A DNA stretch of 64,000 bases, taken from assembly GCF_000698555.1 (NCBI RefSeq), contig NZ_JFHE01000008.1, positions 62,001 to 126,000 on the forward strand, written 5' to 3'. Positions 9,333-16,707 of this stretch are shown piece after piece. Position numbers and translations under genes: made by a program. This stretch comes from Caballeronia grimmiae. Lineage in GTDB: Bacteria > Pseudomonadota > Gammaproteobacteria > Burkholderiales > Burkholderiaceae. The first letter of the stretch is position 1; each line of letters starts with the position of its first letter. The notes under the pieces were generated by a model that did not search any database, had not been told where the DNA came from, and was given only the letters and a program-made list of their open reading frames with translations.

Positions 9333-9560
9333 TCAGCAGACGCAGCCGATGGGCGGACCACTGACCAAGTCGGGTTCGCGTCTAGTTAGACCACACATAG
9401 CCAGTCCGCCTCGGTGCTGACACCGCTGCGAGAATGCGAAGTTCGGCTCGCTTGCGGCGGACATCGCGCCACGCTTCGACATCGCGAACTCGGTGGCGAC
9501 ACGATACTGAGTGGCCGACCCCAAGGCGGCCCACTTGGGCAGCTCGCAAGCGGCCATCAC
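9333..9560 (-). pseudogene. Short open frame abutting the DapA-like gene; probable broken gene
   Basis: A 75-codon frame begins directly after the stop of the DapA-like gene (TAA GTG ATG), the spacing expected of a translationally coupled next gene. It reads MMAACELPKWAALGSAT and runs on as plausible protein for about 50 residues before ending at 9333. I recognise no family. Beyond the stop, 9017-9332 contains no continuing frame that I can follow, so this looks like the remnant of a longer gene lost between the lyase and regulator genes. It may instead be chance coding. Confidence 0.3.
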
Positions 9561-10505
9561 TTAAGCCTGATTCTCTTTCGACCAGGCCGCGTACCATGTG
9601 CGGAACAGCTTGTACTGTTCTTCCGCGTAACGGCGCTGCGAGTCGCTCAACACGTCGGTCTCGTTGAAATGCAGCGTGTACTCCTTGTCGCCGTTAAGCA
9701 CCATCAGGTATTTGTAGTACAGGACGAGGTCGGTGCCTTCGTCGAACGACGAAAGTACGCCGAGAGCCGATTCCAGTTCCTTTGCCTGCCGACGAGCGGT
9801 CACGTCGCCCTTGCGCGCCTTGTTGCAGAGCGCCACGAGATGAAGGACTTCCTTCGGCAGCGCATTGCCGATGCCGGTGATCGCGCCCGTCGCACCGCAA
9901 TTGACAAAGCCGTGGAACACATGGGTGTCCACGCCCGCCATCAGCGTGACGTTTTCATCCTGCGACGTGATGTGCTCAGCCGCATAGCGCATATCTGCAG
10001 CGCCGCCGAATTCCTTGAATCCGACGAGGTTCGGGTACTGGCGACGCAGTTCGAAGAACAGGTCAGCGCGGGTCGCGAAGCCGTAATACGGACTGTTGTA
10101 GATAACGGCGGGTAGCTTGGGAGCGGCTTCGAGAATAGCTGCGAAATGGGCCTTTTGGGCAGCGGGCGAGGAGCCGCGCGACAGCACACGGGGGATCACC
10201 ATCAAGCCCTGGGCGCCTACCTTGGCAGCATGCGCGGCATGTGACACGGCTTCCTTCGAATTGACAGCACCCGTGCCGACGATGGTCGGGATGCCAGCCG
10301 CAACCAGGCGAGCCACACCTTCCTGACGCTGAGCTTCGGACAGCAGAGGCCAGTCTCCCATCGAGCCGCAGTAGACCACCGCGCTCATGCCCGCCTCGAC
10401 CAACTCCTTACCTTTGCGCACGAGTGCGTCGAAGTCAGGGGTGCGGTCGGTCGTGCATGGCGTCATGAGGGCCGGGATGGTACCGGTGAAGATGTTGTCG
10501 CTCAT
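9561..10505 (-). CDS. Dihydrodipicolinate synthase/N-acetylneuraminate lyase family protein
   Basis: This is a 314-residue TIM-barrel Schiff-base lyase. The lysine that forms the imine is K164 in LVGFKEFGG, and the conserved tyrosine is Y136 in VIYNSPYYG. The usual GTTGE substrate loop reads CGSMGDWPLL (residues 46-55), so it is not a housekeeping DapA. Relatives include ketodeoxy-sugar-acid dehydratases/aldolases and 1-pyrroline-4-hydroxy-2-carboxylate deaminase of hydroxyproline catabolism. With an MR/MLE enzyme resembling cis-3-hydroxyproline dehydratase upstream, an amino-acid transporter remnant and a GntR regulator, a cyclic amino acid or sugar-acid substrate is plausible. The exact reaction is not shown. 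Confidence 0.88.
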   Translation of the reverse strand: MSDNIFTGTIPALMTPCTTDRTPDFDALVRKGKELVEAGMSAVVYCGSMGDWPLLSEAQRQEGVARLVAAGIPTIVGTGAVNSKEAVSHAAHAAKVGAQGLMVIPRVLSRGSSPAAQKAHFAAILEAAPKLPAVIYNSPYYGFATRADLFFELRRQYPNLVGFKEFGGAADMRYAAEHITSQDENVTLMAGVDTHVFHGFVNCGATGAITGIGNALPKEVLHLVALCNKARKGDVTARRQAKELESALGVLSSFDEGTDLVLYYKYLMVLNGDKEYTLHFNETDVLSDSQRRYAEEQYKLFRTWYAAWSKENQA

Positions 10506-10623
10506 TACGATTCCTTCAAGAAGGTTGTCGGATAGTCGGAAAATGCCTGCACGCTGGCCGCAGAGGCGCTTGAGGACGGCACAGACCTTCTGATCGACCG
10601 CCTCGGCGAAATACTAGCCGTAA

Positions 10624-10640
10624 TGAATATTTTATACAAT
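10624..10640. promoter_or_regulatory. Candidate GntR operator/-10 region upstream of the DapA-like gene
   Basis: On the minus strand this reads ATTGTATAAAATATTCA, about 120 bases upstream of the lyase start. It shares 11 of 13 core bases with the sequence upstream of the gntR gene and contains a TATAAAAT that could serve as a -10 element, so a repressor bound here would block transcription. Confidence 0.4.
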
Positions 10641-10822
10641 CCACATCGAATAAGCGTTTTCTCCGCATTGGTCAGACGCTTAGAGTGCCACCCTCAACGT
10701 GCTTCGCCGCCGGGCCGCGCTCCGCCACTTCGTGAACGCGGGTGCATTGAACATGGAATGGGTTTATGCGGCCGTTTTTCGATTTCGCTCGACTTTGAGT
10801 CCGGACGACCTAAAAGTGCTCG

Positions 10823-10856
10823 AAGGAGGTAGCAAGTGATCCGCCGCGTCCTCCTT
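10823..10856 (-). terminator. Weak hairpin after the enolase-superfamily gene
   Basis: AAGGAGG (10823-10829) pairs with CCTCCTT (10850-10856) around a 20-base loop, just past the stop codon at 10868 (minus strand), with CACTTTT following. The long loop and short T run make this a weak terminator. The rest of 10506-10867 holds only the candidate operator and promoter of the lyase gene. Confidence 0.3.
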
Positions 10857-10867
10857 GTGTCGATTAC

Positions 10868-11974
10868 TTAGCTAAACGAATAAATTGGCTGACCCAGCGC
10901 CTTCGCATCGATCTCGATGCCAAGACCAGGCGCCGACGGTGCCGAGCCGAAGCCGTCCTTGCTGCGCGGTTGATAACCAGCGACGTGCTCGTTGGTCCAG
11001 TCGTTCATGAATGACACGCTCAGCAATGCGCGCTCCTTCGTGGACGCAGCCAAATGCGCCGAGGCAGCAGACACCACGTCGCCGCCCCACGTATCTTCGA
11101 TGGTCATCTGAAGTCCAAGCTCTTGCCCCAGGTCACGCATCAACTTGGCCTTCGTGAGACCACCGACTTTCGAGACCTTGAGGTTAAACGCTCCAGCGCC
11201 GCCTTCGCGCACTGCCCGAATGAGCGTGGCCGGGTCGTTGACGACTTCGTCGTAGACCATCGGAAGCGTCGTGTGCTTGCGCACCTCGATGCATTCCTCC
11301 ATCGTCGGGCAGGGCTGCTCGAAGTAGAAGCGCGGTAGATTCTCCATCGCCCGTGCGGCGATGATCGCGTCGTTGACGCGCCAGCCGCCGTTTGCGTCAC
11401 CGATGATCAGATCTTCAGGGCCGGTCGCATCGATGATGTGCTTCGCGCGGATGTCATCGAGCGTCGGATCCCCTCCGATCTTGAGCTGGAACCGGTGAAT
11501 GCCTTCTTCGCGTCGCGCGAGCACGTAGTTCACCATCTCTTCGGGCGAGCCGAGCGGCACGGCGAAATACAGAGGGAAGCGCTCCTGCCGTACGCCGCCG
11601 AGCATGTCAGCGACGCTCGCACCCCACGCCTTTCCGGTCAGATCCCAGCAGGCTACGTCAATGGGGCTCTTGGCGTATGAATGGCCCATGAGTACGGAGT
11701 CCATGGTGTCGTACACCTTCGAGATATTCGTCGGATCGAGGCCAATGAGCGCAGGGGCGAGCAGTTCTAGCGCGGCTCTCGCGCCCGACGCGTGTTGCGG
11801 CAAGTATGCAGAGCCGAGCGGGCAGACTTCTCCCCACCCATCGTGACCGGAGTCACTGGTCACACGGACCATCGTCGAGGGAAGAGAAGTGATGTCTCGG
11901 CCGCCGGACATCGTGTACGTTCCGTGGATGTACGTCAGGTCGAAGTTGAACACATCAATCTTTGCGATTTTCAT
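10868..11974 (-). CDS. Mandelate racemase/muconate lactonizing enzyme family (cis-3-hydroxy-L-proline dehydratase-like)
   Basis: This is a 368-residue member of the enolase superfamily, which abstracts the alpha proton of a carboxylate bound to Mg2+. Visible catalytic elements are K165 in QLKIGGD, metal ligands D193 (GDANGGW), E219 (YFEQPC) and D242/E243 (YDEVVND), and K266 in FNLKVSKVGGL on the opposite face. The N-terminal capping domain has GWGEVCPLG and SYAKSPIDVACWD, typical of the cis-3-hydroxyproline dehydratase/hydroxyproline-betaine epimerase group. It starts 28 bases after the decayed ABC ATPase ends and precedes the DapA-like lyase. Function is inferred from resemblance and context; a sugar-acid dehydratase is the alternative. 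Confidence 0.88.
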   Translation of the reverse strand: MKIAKIDVFNFDLTYIHGTYTMSGGRDITSLPSTMVRVTSDSGHDGWGEVCPLGSAYLPQHASGARAALELLAPALIGLDPTNISKVYDTMDSVLMGHSYAKSPIDVACWDLTGKAWGASVADMLGGVRQERFPLYFAVPLGSPEEMVNYVLARREEGIHRFQLKIGGDPTLDDIRAKHIIDATGPEDLIIGDANGGWRVNDAIIAARAMENLPRFYFEQPCPTMEECIEVRKHTTLPMVYDEVVNDPATLIRAVREGGAGAFNLKVSKVGGLTKAKLMRDLGQELGLQMTIEDTWGGDVVSAASAHLAASTKERALLSVSFMNDWTNEHVAGYQPRSKDGFGSAPSAPGLGIEIDAKALGQPIYSFS

Positions 11975-12002
11975 TTATCTTGCCTGGTTGCGGTTGAATG
12001 CA

Positions 12003-12510
12003 TCAGCCTACCGATGCACGGAACGATGCGGTCTGCGCTCGCTGTGGATTGCCGATGACCTGGTCCTGCGAGCCGATCTTATGGATTAGCTCGTCTTTGA
12101 ACAACGCGGCCCGGTCGGAGACATCGCGAGGGAAGCGGATTTCACGAGTGACGCAAATCATCGACATTCATTTCATCGAGAGGTGCGGAGCGTGTCGAGC
12201 ACCTCGCAGACAAGCATGGTGTCGAGTGCGGACGTCACTCGTCAAGCAGAATGTACTCCGTCGACATGGTGAGGGGACAGTCAACTGCCATGCGGCGTTG
12301 CTGGCCGCCCGAACGCTTTGACGGAGAAACGTCGAGCTTGGGTCCCAGGCTTACGTGACTTAGCGCTACGACGCGCGCCTCGTCTTTGCTCTTGCCCGGC
12401 ACCTCTCTCGAAGCCAGCATGACGTTCTCGACGGCCGTGAGATGAGGGAACGAATTCCATTACTGGGAGACGATGCCCATATTTCGCCTGAGCACTGACT
12501 TGAAGAAGTC
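12003..12510 (-). pseudogene. Decayed polar-amino-acid ABC transporter ATPase
   Basis: Translating the minus strand in shifting frames gives RRNMGIVSQ, a stop, WNSFPHLTAVENVMLA, then VPGKSKDEARVVAL, PSKRSGGQQRRMAV and YILLDE, a frame break, TSALD...VCEVLDTLR, another break, and MSMICVTREIRFPRDVSDRA followed by LIHKIGSQDQVIGNPQRAQTASF. This is a GlnQ/HisP-type ATPase from the Q-loop through the signature motif, Walker B and the H-loop to the C-terminus. It carries a nonsense codon in the Q-loop (QQW to Q-stop-W) and at least two frameshifts, and the Walker A region is absent. The R replacing H in the switch motif shows further decay. It ends 28 bases before the enolase gene, so it was probably the transporter of that module. 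Confidence 0.75.
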
Positions 12511-12994
12511 GGCTAACACGATCTGTATGAGCAGGGAGGGAGCGCGGCACGTCTAGAATTGCCCCGATGATCGCGTTGAAGCTCGCCGATACGATCGTTC
12601 GCAGCAGGCCGAGAAAGACGGGCATCGGCTGAACGAAATCAAGGCGCTTGCGCTCTTCATTTAGGGACGCGACGACCGCTTCACGCCGATGGATGTCGGC
12701 TTGCGTCTCGTCTTGGGCATGGCGAATGCCGACTTGCTCGTGTTGGGCCGCTGCGGAGATTAGGCGCAGTGGGAGCATGCCACCGATTCGATCAGACCGT
12801 GCTGTCGTTTCTGGCGTTGCAGTGAATCAATATGATTCGGAAACCTTATGAATGTCGCGATGCAGCCTGCTGCGATTCGTCACCTCAAGGATCGCAAACG
12901 CCGAGATACCCCAGCGCAGTGCGTCACAAGCGCGTCGCTTTGGCCGGCCTGAGTAACTCAAGGCGTCGAAGCCGCGCCCGCGCGCCCGCGACGA
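12511..12994 (-). other. Degenerate DNA upstream of the ABC ATPase remnant; possible permease trace
   Basis: No intact gene lies here. On the minus strand, 12540-12660 reads FVQPMPVFLGLLRTIVSASFNAIIGAIL, which resembles the first helix of a polar-amino-acid ABC permease and fits the expected partner of the ATPase remnant. The similarity is short and could be chance. Bases 12780-12994 show nothing recognisable. Confidence 0.25.
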
Positions 12995-14047
12995 TCAACG
13001 CGACTGCAACTTGAACCCTTCGCCGCGAATACCAGCGCGGTCTACCGCAGCAATGCGGTTGCGTCCCTGTTCCTTTGCCTGATAAAGCTGCGCGTCGGTC
13101 AGATTGATGAACGCAGTGATGTCGATGCCTTCGTTCGGTACAACGGTGCCCACGCCGAAACTCGCCGTGACGAGCTGACCGTGCGGCGAGCGCAAATGTG
13201 CGATGGCTTCGTCCGCGATCAGCATGCGGCAACGTTCGGCGACGCGCACGGCGGCATCGGCGTCGGTTTCGGGAAGCACGAGCACGAACTCCTCGCCGCC
13301 AAAGCGGCTCAGGAACGCGTTCGGCCCGGCAGCATCGCCGAGCACGCGTGCGATGCGTTTCAGGCACTCGTCGCCTTGCAGGTGACCGTAATAGTCGTTG
13401 TAAGACTTGAAGAAATCGATGTCGACCATCACGAGCGAAAGCGGCTTGCCCGATGCTGCCGCGCTCGCCCATTCACGCGCCATCACGGTGTCGAACATGC
13501 GACGGTTGCCGACGCCCGTCAGGCTGTCGGACAACGACAGGCGTTCCAGTTCGCGCTGCATTTCGGCAAGCCGTTCCTCCGTGCGCTTGCGCTCGCTGAT
13601 GTCGAACATGAAACCGATCAGCGCGTCGATCTCGCCATTGTCCTTGCGCACGACATGGACGACGTCGCGAATCCACACGTAGCCGCCGTCGGCGGTCAGT
13701 GCGCGATAGTCCGCTTCGTGATCGGTGCCCGCCTGCGATTGCGCGACGCAAAAATTCACCACGGCCTCGCGGTCGTCCGGATGCATGCGTGCGGCCCAGT
13801 CCTCGACCGTTTTCCAGGTGGACGGCGCATAGCCGAGCAGTGCTTCGATCTGCGGGCCGATGTAAGCGAACTGCATCGTCGCCCAGTCGATCTTCCACGG
13901 GATCGCCCGGGTGGATTCGAGCAACGTGCGATACACGGCGTGATCGTCCTCGCCGAGCGTGTGCCCGGGTGGTGCAAGGCTGTCCTCGTGGCGCAGGAAG
14001 GCGGCCCGGAGCGGACTGCCGGCCGAAGTCTTGTCTTCGTGACTCAT
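12995..14047 (-). CDS. PAS-GGDEF diguanylate cyclase
   Basis: This 350-residue cytoplasmic protein makes cyclic di-GMP. A PAS fold of the PAS_3 type occupies about residues 45-155 (PWKIDWATMQFAYIGPQIEALLGY, ending GFMFDISERKRTEE), a short coiled linker follows, and the GGDEF domain spans 165-330 with the active motif RFGGEEF at 248-254. The inhibitory RxxD site five residues upstream is replaced by GPNA, so classical product inhibition is not expected. Start 14047 is chosen at MSHEDK, which has GGAC upstream; the longer open frame runs into the divergent promoter region. No transmembrane segment is seen, so the PAS domain probably senses a cytoplasmic cue. Confidence 0.92.
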   Translation of the reverse strand: MSHEDKTSAGSPLRAAFLRHEDSLAPPGHTLGEDDHAVYRTLLESTRAIPWKIDWATMQFAYIGPQIEALLGYAPSTWKTVEDWAARMHPDDREAVVNFCVAQSQAGTDHEADYRALTADGGYVWIRDVVHVVRKDNGEIDALIGFMFDISERKRTEERLAEMQRELERLSLSDSLTGVGNRRMFDTVMAREWASAAASGKPLSLVMVDIDFFKSYNDYYGHLQGDECLKRIARVLGDAAGPNAFLSRFGGEEFVLVLPETDADAAVRVAERCRMLIADEAIAHLRSPHGQLVTASFGVGTVVPNEGIDITAFINLTDAQLYQAKEQGRNRIAAVDRAGIRGEGFKLQSR

Positions 14048-14474
14048 CGTGATCGTCCAATTAACGCGTGAGTGCGTTATCGGCCGATTGCGGCAGTGTC
14101 TTGAATGCAGGACCGGAGATCGATTGAAGCAAGCTGACACTGCGTCGCCTTGTCGACGGACGAGAGCGATTCCGGCCAAGCGCCGCCTTTGATTGCAGCG
14201 GGTCAATTGGCACGCGCGTGGTTCTGCGCATTGAGCACGTTCGACCAGGAAACGACGTATTTCAATAGCGCCTGCATAAACGCGAGAGTCGAGTGCGCAG
14301 CCAACTACGGTTGCTCGATTCAAACGTTGGTCTACGTGTCGGAGATACTCATGACACTTCTTCCGGGATTCAATCTTCGACGCCACCGAAACCTAAAGAC
14401 TTGCACAGACCTGCCGATAAACCGAGGAGTAGCACTCTCTGCACGAGTCTCTGTGTCATCTTCCCGGGCGAAAA
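14048..14474. other. Divergent promoter region between the diguanylate cyclase and PAP2 genes
   Basis: These 427 bases separate two divergently transcribed genes and should contain both promoters. Open frames on both strands here are extensions of the flanking genes without ribosome sites. I see no clear -35/-10 pair, palindrome or RNA gene. Confidence 0.5.
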
Positions 14475-15455
14475 GTGGATACATCACAAAACGCGGCCAT
14501 CAGCAGCTATTCGAAGAGTCCGCTCGCGGAGCTGACGTCGTATGCGATAGCCTGGTCGCTGATCGGCGTGATTGCGCTCGCCGATATCTACTGGCTGTCC
14601 AAATCAGGCTTCCGTGTTGTATTCGGTGCTTCGTCACGTACGTTCGTCGCAATCGTGGCGATCGTGCTCGTCGCGTGCTGGACGGACTATCGCGCCAAAG
14701 CCATTTGCAACGGCAATGCGAAGTGGAGGGCGCGCCTGCTGGATCTCGCGTTCACTGGTCGATGGATGGTCGCTCTCCTGACCTTCTGCTCGGCGACCAG
14801 CATCCTGAGCCATCTTTCGGTGGCCGTCGCGCCGCCTTTAATCGACGACCGATTGGTCGAAATCGATCAGGCAGTCGGATTCGACTGGCTCGCCTATTAT
14901 CAGTGGGTACGACAGCATCCCGTGCTGGTCTTCGTGCTCAATACGGCGTATGCGAGTGGACTGGTTCAGATGATCGCCGTCCCGATGATTCTCGGACTAT
15001 TGGGACGCAGGACCGAACTCGTTCATCATATGGCGCGATTGATGATCGCGACGTTGATCTGCCTCGCAATCGCGACGCCATTCCCGGCTGCGAGCGCCTT
15101 TCTTCACTTTCACGTCACAGATCCGGGCACCTCCGAGACGGTCTCGACGTTCTTTCCTATCCGGGAAGGCCTTCTTCGCACAATCGATTTAACCCATTCG
15201 CAAGGTCTGGTGTCGTTGCCATCGATGCATACAACGACAGCCATTCTGTTGGCCTATGCACTGCGGCGTGTGCGTTTCCTTGCTGGCGCTGCGATCGCGC
15301 TCAATAGCTTGATGGTGATTTCCACCCCGACGAACGGCGGCCACTATCTTTGCGACGTGGCGGCGGGAATCATGCTGGCAGTGCTGGTAATAGTGTTGAT
15401 CAACGACAGGCGCCTCCGCGGTACTGTCGCCGATAAGCGCGCCGTTATCTTGTAG
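14475..15455 (+). CDS. PAP2-superfamily membrane phosphatase/phosphotransferase
   Basis: This 326-residue polytopic membrane protein has about six hydrophobic helices and the C-terminal PAP2 catalytic motifs SLPSMHT (about residue 253) and GGHYLCDVAAG (about 292), with the conserved His and Asp residues. The layout, with catalytic motifs late in a long membrane protein, matches the inositolphosphotransferase/aureobasidin-resistance type of PAP2 proteins. It would act on a lipid-linked phosphate at the membrane. The start is a GTG without a good ribosome site; no other in-frame start covers the first helix. It is a single gene next to a diguanylate cyclase, with no visible functional link. Confidence 0.82.
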   Translation: MDTSQNAAISSYSKSPLAELTSYAIAWSLIGVIALADIYWLSKSGFRVVFGASSRTFVAIVAIVLVACWTDYRAKAICNGNAKWRARLLDLAFTGRWMVALLTFCSATSILSHLSVAVAPPLIDDRLVEIDQAVGFDWLAYYQWVRQHPVLVFVLNTAYASGLVQMIAVPMILGLLGRRTELVHHMARLMIATLICLAIATPFPAASAFLHFHVTDPGTSETVSTFFPIREGLLRTIDLTHSQGLVSLPSMHTTTAILLAYALRRVRFLAGAAIALNSLMVISTPTNGGHYLCDVAAGIMLAVLVIVLINDRRLRGTVADKRAVIL

Positions 15456-15844
15456 GACTTGCGTTCGGACCGAGGGTCATCGAATCCAGCGTCAGGAAGA
15501 TATCTCTGCATCCTCCATTGCTGCATGGCAGTTGCGGGCAGCGCCATCGTCAAAACATCATTGACGCCTTGGCTCCTCAATAACGCTCAAGCTCCGCCGC
15601 AAGCCACGGCGACCATCGACCGATAAACATCGCAACCGCCAGACGTCACCTTTCCGCACTGCCCGGCCCTCGATCTACGCAGAACCCAGCAAGCTTCGAG
15701 CACCCGTATCGGCCGACGCATCGGCGACTGCTCGTCGCTTGAGAACTCCACACGCCACGTCTCCGCCAAACCAGACAACCATTGCGCGCCGCACCATTCA
15801 CGACCCTCGCAAGCAATCTCGTAAACCCGGTTGCATCGGATTTT
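15456..15844. other. Intergenic region with no recognisable gene
   Basis: About 390 bases between the PAP2 gene and the operator-like palindrome upstream of the crotonase gene. A 95-codon minus-strand frame at 15587-15874 has no ribosome site or family resemblance. I see no strong terminator. Confidence 0.4.
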
Positions 15845-15873
15845 TGATGAGTCTATATTGCTATACACCATCA
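15845..15873. promoter_or_regulatory. Interrupted palindrome, candidate operator of the crotonase/ABC operon
   Basis: Arms TGATG...GTCTATA and TATACAC...CATCA flank TTGC, ending 20 bases before the crotonase start. The inner part (TATATTGCTATA) could also be the -10 region, so a protein bound here would control initiation. The IclR gene at the operon's end is the obvious candidate regulator. Confidence 0.45.
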
Positions 15874-15893
15874 ACTATTGCGATGCGATAAAC

Positions 15894-16655
15894 ATGGATG
15901 ACGACGTTCTGTTCTCGAGTCACGGCCGCGTGGCGGTCATCACGCTGAATCGCCCGGAGCGCCTCAATGCCTGGACGACGCCGATGCGCAACAACATCAT
16001 CGACGCGCTCGACCGCTACAACGACGACGATGAAGTCGCCGCGATCATCATGACGGGCGCGGGCAATCGCGCGTTCTCGGCAGGACAGGACCTGTCCGAA
16101 GCGCACGATTTCGACGGCGAGCGCGCGGTGGAATGGGTCAAGGAATGGCAGCGCTATTACGCCGCGCTGCGTGGCCTGAAGAAACCGCTGGTCATGGCGC
16201 TCAACGGCACGGCCGCAGGCTCGGCGTTCCAGGTCGCGCTGCTCGGCGATATCCGCGTCGGTCATCCGGGCGTGCGCATGGGCCAGCCGGAAATCAATGC
16301 AGGCATTGCCAGCACGACCGGTCCCTGGATCATGAACTCGATGCTCGGCATGTCGCGCACGATCGAACTCACGCTTACCGGACGCCTGATGGACGCGGAG
16401 GAATGCCATCGCATCGGTCTGATGCATCACCTCGTGCCGGAGGAAAAGGTGTTCGAGAAGGCGCTCGAAATCGCCACCGAACTCGCCGACAAGCCGCCGG
16501 TCGCGATGCGGCTCGACAAGCAGCGTTTCCGCGAAATGACGGAGCCCGGTTTCGTCGACTGCATCGAGGCGGGCATGCGCATCCAGCGCGAAGCGTACGA
16601 CTCGGGCGAGCCGGCACGCATGATGGAAGCGTTCTTCAAAAAGCGCGCCAAGTAA
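15894..16655 (+). CDS. Enoyl-CoA hydratase/isomerase (crotonase) family protein
   Basis: This 253-residue crotonase-fold protein acts on an acyl-CoA. The oxyanion-hole pieces are present (RAFSAGQDL at 59-67 and GTAAGSAF at 105-112), and the second catalytic Glu is kept in MGQPEI (E133). The first catalytic Glu of true hydratases, expected in GGGCELAM, is Q113 here (GSAFQVAL), so hydration by the classical two-Glu mechanism is doubtful; isomerase, lyase or hydrolase activity is possible. Start 15894 is the ATG just past the palindrome. It is the first gene of an operon with a PotABCD-like transporter and an acyl-CoA synthetase, which fits catabolism of an imported acid through a CoA ester. Confidence 0.88.
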   Translation: MDDDVLFSSHGRVAVITLNRPERLNAWTTPMRNNIIDALDRYNDDDEVAAIIMTGAGNRAFSAGQDLSEAHDFDGERAVEWVKEWQRYYAALRGLKKPLVMALNGTAAGSAFQVALLGDIRVGHPGVRMGQPEINAGIASTTGPWIMNSMLGMSRTIELTLTGRLMDAEECHRIGLMHHLVPEEKVFEKALEIATELADKPPVAMRLDKQRFREMTEPGFVDCIEAGMRIQREAYDSGEPARMMEAFFKKRAK

Positions 16656-16707
16656 ATCGGGCGGAAGCCGAGCCGGTCCTCTTAATCGCAGTGCGGGAGA
16701 CGTGAAC

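Noticed and set aside
13181-14071. Plus-strand 296-codon frame opposite the diguanylate cyclase
   Set aside because: It is antisense to an intact PAS-GGDEF gene and has no motif of its own; high GC creates such mirror frames.
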